From Mycobacterium sp. (GTDB lineage: Bacteria; Actinomycetota; Actinomycetes; Mycobacteriales; Mycobacteriaceae): a stretch of 5,482 nucleotides of DNA. Made by a program: the position numbers and the translations under genes. Location of the stretch: positions 1 through 5,482 of the forward strand of contig JAQSXQ010000544.1 of the NCBI GenBank assembly GCA_029256565.1, given 5' to 3'. This document shows positions 1 through 5,482 of the stretch, piece after piece (within the stretch, counting starts at the first letter, position 1; each line of letters begins with the position of its first letter). Below the pieces are notes generated by a model, which saw nothing but the letters and a program-made list of their open reading frames with translations, did not search any database and was not told where the DNA came from.

Positions 1-1
1 C

Positions 2-508
2 GACGACTACCAGATCTTCCTGATCATCCAGGAGGACCCGGATGGCCATCGCAGCCTGTACGACTGCACCCGACGCTGGCGCGACGGCCGGGTCGAACAG
101 CTCGACGGCGTGCGCGCGACGGTGCACTACACGCCGGGCACCAGGATTCCTCGTGGCGCTCGCATCGAGATGATGACGCGGTCGGGTGGTCGGCTGCAGC
201 TCGACGTCGAGTCGAAGCTGTTCGCGCCCATCGCCTTCGGCTCCGGGTACGGCGGCGACTCCTCCTGGTCACACGGCACGTGGATGGGCGAGGCGTCGTC
301 GGAACGCGTGTCCTACGACATGACCGACCCCGAGGTCATGGCGCGAGCTCCCTTCAGCCTCATCGACCACGTCGGTAGCGCCATCTGCACCGAGGACGAC
401 GGGGGCACGCAGCACGGCGTGGGCCTGTTCGAGCACGCCGTCATCGGTCCGCACCATCCGTCGGGATTCAACGACTGGACCGACGTCTTGGCGGGGGACC
501 CGTCGTGA
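2..508 (+). CDS. 3' part of a DUF7064/AttH-CrtC-like protein (partial at left edge)
   Basis: The frame is open from the first complete codon at position 2 to a TGA at 506-508, giving 168 codons of a longer protein whose start lies outside the window. The visible part is rich in beta-strand-like segments (DYQIFLIIQED, GVRATVHYTPGTRIPRGA, RLQLDVESKLF). It carries an aromatic/glycine block, GYGGDSSWSHGTWMGE, near residues 81-96, followed by a C-terminal stretch GLFEHAVIGPHHPSGF. The block recalls the DUF7064 type of uncharacterised actinobacterial protein, related to the lipocalin-like AttH/CrtC fold; this is from memory of the family pattern, not a search. No catalytic residues can be assigned. 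Its stop overlaps the GTG start of the next gene (GTGA), so the two are probably co-translated. It could instead be another beta-rich hypothetical protein. The reading frame is secure; the family is moderately so. Confidence 0.72.
   Translation, partial: DDYQIFLIIQEDPDGHRSLYDCTRRWRDGRVEQLDGVRATVHYTPGTRIPRGARIEMMTRSGGRLQLDVESKLFAPIAFGSGYGGDSSWSHGTWMGEASSERVSYDMTDPEVMARAPFSLIDHVGSAICTEDDGGTQHGVGLFEHAVIGPHHPSGFNDWTDVLAGDPS
498..508 (+). promoter_or_regulatory. Ribosome binding site and GTGA stop/start overlap
   Basis: A purine-rich GGGGGA (493-498) ends six bases before the GTG at 505, a suitable Shine-Dalgarno distance. The GTG shares bases with the TGA (506-508) of the upstream gene. This fixes the start of the oxidoreductase at 505 and suggests translational coupling. 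The in-frame ATG at 514 (residue 4) is the only close alternative and has no better upstream signal. Confidence 0.55.
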
Positions 509-1482
509 AGGTCATGACAGCCCTCTTCGGCCCGGTGGACGCGGTCGAACGTGCCGCGCTGCTGCGCGAAGCCGGGGCATCGGGCGTGTTCACCTTCGAA
601 GGGCCGCGCGAAGTCTTCACCCCGCTGGTCCTGGCGTCGACGGTCAAGCCACTCGACCTGATGACCAACGTGGCGATCGCGTTGCCCCGCAACCCGATAC
701 AGCTCGCCCACCAGGCCAACGACCTGCAGGAACTCTCCGAGGGTCGGTTCATCCTCGGTCTCGGCACGCAGGTGCGCGCGCAGATCGAGAAGCGCTACGG
801 CACGGAGTTCGACCACCCCGTGGCGAGGATCAAGGAGATGGTCGGCGCGCTGCGGGCCATCTTCGCCGCCTGGAACGACGGTGAGCGACTCGACTTCCGC
901 GGCGAGTACTTCCGCCACACCCTGATGACGCCGACGTTCAACCCGGGACCCAACCCGTTCGGGCCGCCGCCGATCTACCTCGGTGCGCTGGGCCCGCGGA
1001 TGACCCGGGCGACTGCCGAAGTCGCCGACGGACTGCTGGTGATGCCGTTCGGGTCGAAGCGGTTCCTGCACGACAAGACCATGCCCGCCGTTCGCGAGGG
1101 GCTGGCGGCCGCCGGCCGGAACGCCGACGACTTCGCGGTGGTGCCCGAGATCATCGTGTCGGTCGGCGAAGACCACACGTCGACGCGGATGCTCCTGGCG
1201 TTCTACGGCTCGACGCCCGCCTACCGTCCGGTGCTGGACGCGCACGGCTGGGGTGACCTGCAGCCCGAACTGAACGCCATGTCCAAGCAGGGACGGTGGC
1301 AGGAGATGGCCACGCTGATCGACGACGAGGTGCTCCACACGATCGCCGCATGCGGAACTCCAGCAGAGGTGGCGGCTCACATCGCCGACCGCGTCGACGG
1401 CGTGTCGGACCGGATCTGCCTCTATCAACCCGGGCCGATCGCCGTGGAGGCGCTGGCCGAGATCATCGACGCGTTGGGCTGA
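505..1482 (+). CDS. LLM-class F420-dependent oxidoreductase
   Basis: This is a 325-residue protein of the luciferase-like monooxygenase superfamily (TIM-barrel, cytoplasmic). Such enzymes use reduced deazaflavin F420 (some use FMN) for hydride transfer to or from an organic substrate. Visible signatures are: residues 61-89, PRNPIQLAHQ then LQELSEGRFILGLGTQ, the classic 'A...A.LD.LS.GR..LG.G' core; residues 154-178, PPPIYLGALGPRM followed by ATAEVADGLL, the conserved 'P.Y.ga.g....a...aDG' segment; and residues 324-325 ending ALG. Length is typical of the group (about 290-350). The N-terminus MTALFGPVDAVERAALLREAG and the motif order resemble the MSMEG_2256-like subgroup (TIGR03617), a recollection rather than a computed hit. 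The GTG start at 505 is favoured by GGGGGA upstream and by the 4-base overlap with the preceding stop. The next gene starts 2 bases after this stop, so the gene sits mid-operon. The substrate is unknown. No frameshift or missing core motif is seen. Confidence 0.93.
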   Translation: MKVMTALFGPVDAVERAALLREAGASGVFTFEGPREVFTPLVLASTVKPLDLMTNVAIALPRNPIQLAHQANDLQELSEGRFILGLGTQVRAQIEKRYGTEFDHPVARIKEMVGALRAIFAAWNDGERLDFRGEYFRHTLMTPTFNPGPNPFGPPPIYLGALGPRMTRATAEVADGLLVMPFGSKRFLHDKTMPAVREGLAAAGRNADDFAVVPEIIVSVGEDHTSTRMLLAFYGSTPAYRPVLDAHGWGDLQPELNAMSKQGRWQEMATLIDDEVLHTIAACGTPAEVAAHIADRVDGVSDRICLYQPGPIAVEALAEIIDALG

Positions 1483-1484
1483 CG

Positions 1485-3760
1485 ATGCACACCACGACCA
1501 TCGAGTTCACCGACGTCGTCGACGACCGCTTCGGCGGGAAGGCGCTGGGTCTGGCCGAGCTGACACGCCTCGGGCTGCCCGTACCAACGGGTTTCGTCAT
1601 CGCGCGGGCCTCCGAACATCCCCTGCCGGAGGAGGTGACGGACCGCTTCGCCCAGATGCAGGCGACCGATGCAGCACCGGTTGCCGTCAGGTCCTCGGCC
1701 ACCGGAGAAGACGGGGTTGAGCACTCGTTCGCGGGACAGTACGACACCGTGCTCGGCGTCGACTCCGCCGAGGGCTTCGCCGCCGCCGTCCGGCAGTGCG
1801 CCGTGTCCGTCGGGTCCGAACGAGCCTCCGCCTACGTCGGCGACGACGCCGCCACGGGCCCCGTCACGATGCACGTCGTCGTCCAGCGCATGGTCGACGC
1901 GCGCGCGGCCGGGGTGGTCTTCACCGCGGACCCCACGACCGGGCGCAGGGATCTCGTCGTGATCGACGCGATCGCCGGACTGGGCGAAGCGCTCGTCGAC
2001 GGGTCGGCCGTATCCGACCATCTCGTCCTGACCTCGGACGGGACACAGGCGGTGCGCGAGGTCGGCGACGTCCCCGTGCTGTCCGACGAGGAGGTCGCCC
2101 ACATCCGTGCCGGCGCACTGCGCGCCGCGCAGCACTGGGGCAGGCCCATGGATCTGGAGTGGGCGATCGACGATCGCGGGCAGCTGTGGTGGCTGCAGGC
2201 GCGGCCGATCACCACCCTGCCCGGTGACCTCAACGAGATGGACACCCCACTGGCGGGACCGACGCACGTCTACACCAGGTGCAACATCGGGGAGATGATG
2301 CCGGGGGCGTTCTGTCCACTGACGGCATCGGTGTCGGGGGACGCGATCGACTACGCCATGCAGATGACGCAGGTGGTGGCGCGCGCGCAGGAACGCTACG
2401 ACAAGCCATGGCTGCAGGTCGGCTACTTCTACGGGCACATGTTCCTGAACATGACCGAAGGGACGGCGCTGAGTTCGGGCATCCTCGGGAACTCCCTGGA
2501 ACAGTTCTCCATGTCGATCTGCGGACGCGTGATCGACGAACTGGAACCCAAACCGCCGAAGCCGTTCTTCCCCAAGCTCGTCAACACGGTTCGGCTGACG
2601 TCGTACTCGCTGTTCGCCGGGCCTGCGATACGCAAGCTCGGCGACCGGATCGCCGCATTCGATATCCCGACCGGCCGTGACCCCAAACAGGTTCTGCGAC
2701 AGCTGGAGTCGGGCGTGGAGCTGTACCGATACGTCACGCTCGTCCACGTGCGGTCCTCGTCGCGCGCTGCGGTAGGCGCGAACGTGCTCGAGAGCTACAT
2801 GGTGCGCGCGGCCGTCAAGGCGGGTCGCGACGAGAACGAGGGTCAGGCCGAGGCGGCACGGCTCATGGCAGGCGCCGCCGACGTCGAGAGCGCCGTGATG
2901 GTCGACGAGCTGAACGCGGTGGTCCGGGCGATCGCCGCCGACGACGTGGCCGCCGAAAGATTTCTCGCTTCGACGCCGGCCGATGCCGTGACCGACGTGC
3001 GCAACGCGGACGGTCCCGGCGGTGTCGCGTTGCGCGATCAGCCCGCAACTCCACCGCCTCGGGCGCGGCTCGCAAGCACGTCGAAGTGCCCGAATCGCGG
3101 ACGGTGGGACTGCTGGCACGCCTGGCCCAGGGCGGAGCCCGTGGACGCGAGGAGACCAAGTCCAAGATGGCGCTGATGGCCCATCGCCTCAAGCTCGGCT
3201 ACCGCCACCTCGGCGAGGTGCTGGCCGAGAGTGGGCGCCTGCCGGACGCCGATCTGGTGTTCTTCTTCGATCGCGCTGAACTGCCCCGTGTAGTGGGCGA
3301 TGCCGACATCCACGACCTGGTGCAGCGCGCCCGGCAGCGGCGGGATGCGCTGCCCTTCCAGCAGTCACTGGAGTTCGAGGACGTCGCGGTGGGACGGCCC
3401 GAACCGATCGTCCGGCGGCCCCCGAGCACGCTGGACGCCGACCAGATCATGGGCAGGCCGGCGAGCCGAGGCATCGCCGAAGGCACTGTCCGAGTTGCCA
3501 AGTCGATCGTCGATGCGCGTGACGTGCAGCCCGGTGAGATCCTCGTCGCACCCGTCACCGACGTGGGTTGGACGCCGTACTTCACCGTGATCGCGGCGCT
3601 GGTCACCGACATCGGTAGTTCGGTGTCGCACGGCGCGGTCGTAGCGCGGGAGTACGGGCTGCCCTGCGTCGTCAACACGCTGGTGGCCACCCAGGTGCTC
3701 AAGAACGGTGATCGGGTCAGGGTGGACGGCGACAAGGGGCTGGTGACGCGGCTCGCATGA
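1485..3760 (+). pseudogene. PEP synthase/rifampicin phosphotransferase-like enzyme, frameshifted
   Basis: This family couples an ATP-grasp domain to a swivelling phospho-histidine domain to make PEP from pyruvate or to phosphorylate a small molecule. The first part reads in the frame of the ATG at 1485, 2 bases after the oxidoreductase stop. It shows GGKALGLAEL (residues 17-26), VRSSATGED (68-76), SFAGQYDT (81-88), GVVFTADPTTGRRD (from about 143), DLEWA (223-227), QARPITT (238-244), then CNIGEMMPG and PLTAS, typical of the linker. That frame stays recognisable to VALRD (residue 518, base 3038), then turns into Arg/Pro-rich nonsense and stops at 3174-3176. Similarity resumes in the frame of positions 2 mod 3 from about 3086-3110: VGLLARLAQ, REETKS, GRLPDADLVFFF, PASRGIAEG, WTPYF, and VSHGAVVAREYGLPCVVNT with the probable phospho-acceptor His at 3629-3631, stopping at 3758-3760. 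The total corresponds to about 758 residues with one base missing (or two extra). It is either a sequencing indel in an intact gene or a true pseudogene. The N-terminal half is more compact than in typical rifampicin phosphotransferases, so the substrate is open. Confidence 0.88.
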
Positions 3761-3765
3761 CCCTG
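3761..3765. other. Tail-to-tail junction of the operon and the hydrolase
   Basis: Only five bases (CCCTG) separate the TGA of the PEP-type enzyme (3758-3760) from the TAG of the minus-strand hydrolase (3766-3768). There is no room for a separate terminator between them, and I do not see a clear stem-loop with a T tract on either side. Transcription from each side therefore probably ends inside the opposing gene, or depends on Rho. Confidence 0.8.
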
Positions 3766-5482
3766 CTACGCCGACAGTGACGCCGGGGAGGCGGTTCTGG
3801 CCACGGCGTCGGTGATGGTCGGTAGGGACACGCCGAGGTTGGCCACGTTGAGGACGCCGAACGAGCCGAAGTTCTCGTAGTTGGCGGTCGATGCGACCAC
3901 CTGCAGCGTCAACGTCTGGCCGGCGCTCAACGTGTGCGCGACCTGCTCGAGCGGGATCGTGACGGTGTGGCTCTGCCCGTCGAGTGTCACGGGAATTGGC
4001 GTCACCTGGTTGCCGAGCACCGCTCCGGTGGCGTCGTCGACGAGTTGGGCGAAGACGTGCCTGCTGGTTCCCGTCCCCGAGTACGTCAGGGTCAGCTGCG
4101 GTGCGCCCACCACGTAGGTGGTCTGCGTTGCCGCCGGGGTGGTGAGGTTGAAGGCGTTGATCGCCCTGGTGCCTCCGATGGGGAGGACGAACAGCAGGGG
4201 GCCGGAGCCGCCGAGAAGCGGGATCAGCGGCAGTGCGCCCGCTCCGGTGCTGGACGCGACGATCGTGGCGGCGGGTGCGGCCGGGTAGGTGGCTGACGAG
4301 TAGAACTGGCCCCGTTGGTCGACCCATTCGAACTGCGGACCGGTCGACACGTCCTGCTGCCCCTTGACGTAATGAGCGAGCCAGGCCAGCGTCTGCGTCG
4401 TGATCACCTGGCCGTCGGTGGGATCGAACAGGTTGTTGGTGCAGACCCCGTGACCACCGCAGAACCAGAGCACCTTGGTGGGGACGCCGTTGGCCATCAG
4501 TGCCAGGGCGTTCGCCTGCGCTTCCTGCAGGGAGAACAGCGTGTCGACGGTGCCCTGGATGAGCAGGGTCGGTGCCGTGATGCTGCCCAGCAGCGCACCG
4601 GGTCCGCGCTCCGACAGCAGGTCCTGCTGCTCCTGGGTCAGCGTCCCGGTGAGGTTGCCGTAGATCGCCGCCGGATAGATGGCGGGGTTCGTTGGTGAGC
4701 AGCAGTGCCGCGGTCAGCAGGGTGCCCCATCCGCTCTTGAACGCCCGGCTCTTGTAGAGCGAGCTGTTGAGACTGTTCCACGCAATGGTCGGCACGATCG
4801 CGTCGACGCGGTGATCGGTGGCCGCGGTGACGAACTGGATGCCGCCGCCGTAGGACGCGCCGACCATACCCATCCGCGGATCGCCGGGGGCGTCGAGCTG
4901 GACCTCGGGCAGGGTGGCCACCCAGCTGATGATGGCCGAGGTGTCGCGGGCCTCGAAGTTCGGCGAATCGAGTTCCAGCGTTCCGCCGGAACGGTATTCA
5001 CCGCGCGGATCCCACGTCACCACGTTGTAGCCGGCGGCGCGCAGTGCGCCCACCCCGACGGCACCGAGGTTGTCGGTGAGGATTCCATCGAGGATCGTGC
5101 CGTCGAGGTTCGTCGCACCCGGCATTCCGAGGCCAGGCCCCTGCAGGACCGTCGTCGCCCGCTGCCCCGCCCGAAGTCCCTTGGCCGGCATGAAGTGGAC
5201 GTAGATTTGGGTCCCGTCGAACGACGTCAGCAGCACGTCCCGCGACACGGGGGTACCGGGAGTCCCCGGTCGCACCGGATACCCGACGAACGGGTGGATC
5301 ACGTCGCCGATGATCGGGATCTGGTGAATGGCGGCGACGACCGGCGTCACGAACACCGGTCCGACGACCGGGACGTGCTGCAACCATTCGAGTGGAGCAG
5401 TCTGCATCCTGACGACCGGTGGGCCGGGAACGGCCGGCGCGGCGAGGGCGGCGGCTGGCGTCGCCGTGGTCGACTCCGTGGT
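3766..5482 (-). pseudogene. CocE/NonD-family (peptidase S15-like) alpha/beta hydrolase, frameshifted, partial at right edge
   Basis: This is a large, probably exported serine hydrolase of the X-Pro dipeptidyl-peptidase/cocaine-esterase type. The N-terminal frame (5482 down to about 4690) has no stop at the edge, so the true start is outside the window. An Ala/Pro-rich lead precedes the ATG at 5405-5407, as in mycobacterial envelope hydrolases. Next come a hydrophobic PVVGPVFVTPVVAAIHQIP segment, SFDGTQIYVHFMPA (first core strands), VTWDPRGEYRSGG, and the nucleophile elbow GASYGGG with Ser at 4853-4855. After LLLTNE the sense passes to another frame (about 4690 down to TAG at 3766-3768). That frame gives PAIYPAAIYGNLTGTL, IQGTVDTLF (probable Asp at 4543-4545), WFCGGHGVC (probable His at 4450-4452), and a beta-sandwich C-terminus (LTLTYSGTG, HTVTIPLEQ, LTLQVVAST) like the S15 C-terminal domain. 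One extra base in the run of four G at 4684-4687 accounts for the shift. The start-frame reading stays open to 3365, so automatic calling may give a false 680-residue chimera; the ATG at 4497 is internal, not a real start. Substrate unknown. Confidence 0.88.

Noticed and set aside
313..1428. Long minus-strand open frame (371 codons) opposite the oxidoreductase
   Set aside because: It is Arg/His-rich low-complexity sequence with no motifs, mirrors the well-supported plus-strand genes, and is the usual antisense shadow in high-GC DNA.
1296..1484. N-terminal extension of the PEP-type enzyme upstream of 1485
   Set aside because: The extension is Arg-rich, overlaps the conserved end of the oxidoreductase in another frame, and the family normally begins a few residues before GGKA, which matches the ATG at 1485.
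1425..3119. Very long minus-strand open frame (564 codons) opposite the PEP-type enzyme
   Set aside because: Its composition (Arg, His, Gly, Val) is that of a codon-bias shadow; the plus strand carries clear ATP-grasp motifs over the same span.
3000..3176. Programmed ribosomal frameshifting joining the two halves of the PEP-type enzyme
   Set aside because: No convincing slippery heptamer or downstream structure is apparent at the transition, and this enzyme family is not known to use recoding; an indel is simpler.
3022..3279. Third-frame plus-strand open frame across the first break
   Set aside because: Apart from a faint LHRLGRG resemblance at 3049-3069 it shows no family similarity and most of it overlaps well-conserved frame-2 sequence.
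3766..4497. Independent 243-residue gene starting at the ATG at 4495-4497
   Set aside because: The frame has hydrolase sequence well upstream of this ATG (IQGTVDTLF, NLTGTLTQEQ), so the Met is internal to the broken gene.
3365..5407. Single 680-residue minus-strand protein
   Set aside because: Only its first part (to about 4690) is hydrolase; after the frameshift it becomes Arg/Gly/His-rich nonsense and then reads antisense through the PEP-type gene. The real C-terminus is in the frame ending at 3766.
1..5482. CRISPR arrays, tRNA/rRNA genes, insertion sequences or attachment repeats
   Set aside because: No repeat-spacer pattern, cloverleaf-like segment, transposase motif or paired terminal repeats were seen; the window is filled by four coding regions.

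Overview
The window is high-GC DNA with strong third-position G/C bias. It holds an F420-type luciferase-like oxidoreductase, a PEP-synthase/rifampicin-phosphotransferase-like enzyme and a large Ala/Pro-led secreted-type alpha/beta hydrolase. Together these point to an actinobacterium, most likely a Mycolicibacterium/Mycobacterium-like organism. That assignment is inference from gene content and composition; nothing in the window identifies the species.

Layout. Plus strand: (1) the 3' end of a DUF7064/AttH-CrtC-like protein, running in from the left edge to 508; (2) an intact LLM-class F420-dependent oxidoreductase, 505-1482, whose GTG start overlaps the preceding stop as GTGA; (3) a multidomain PEP/pyruvate-binding enzyme, 1485-3760, starting 2 bases after the previous stop. 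The three genes are packed as one translationally coupled operon. Minus strand: (4) a CocE/NonD (peptidase S15-like) hydrolase, stop at 3766, running off the right edge at 5482. It converges on the operon with only 5 bases between the two stop codons. The window is essentially all coding; I see no intergenic stretch over 5 bases, and no RNA gene, mobile element, repeat array or CRISPR.

The main anomaly is that both genes flanking the convergence point are broken by a reading-frame shift. In the PEP-type enzyme the shift (between about 3030 and 3105) separates the ATP-grasp domain from the C-terminal phospho-histidine domain. In the hydrolase the shift (about 4684-4692, at a run of four G) separates the nucleophile serine from the catalytic aspartate and histidine. 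Each shift is equivalent to one base missing or one base extra, and protein similarity continues across it in another frame. Indel errors in the assembly are the simplest explanation, with recent pseudogenes the alternative. The first break also seems to lack part of the family's central region, which a sequencing slip alone would not explain.

Functionally, the operon pairs a predicted F420-dependent redox enzyme with a predicted ATP-driven dikinase or phosphotransferase and an AttH/CrtC-like protein. This is compatible with modification or breakdown of a hydrophobic small molecule, but no substrate can be read from the sequence. I do not see a convincing new defence or mobile system here.
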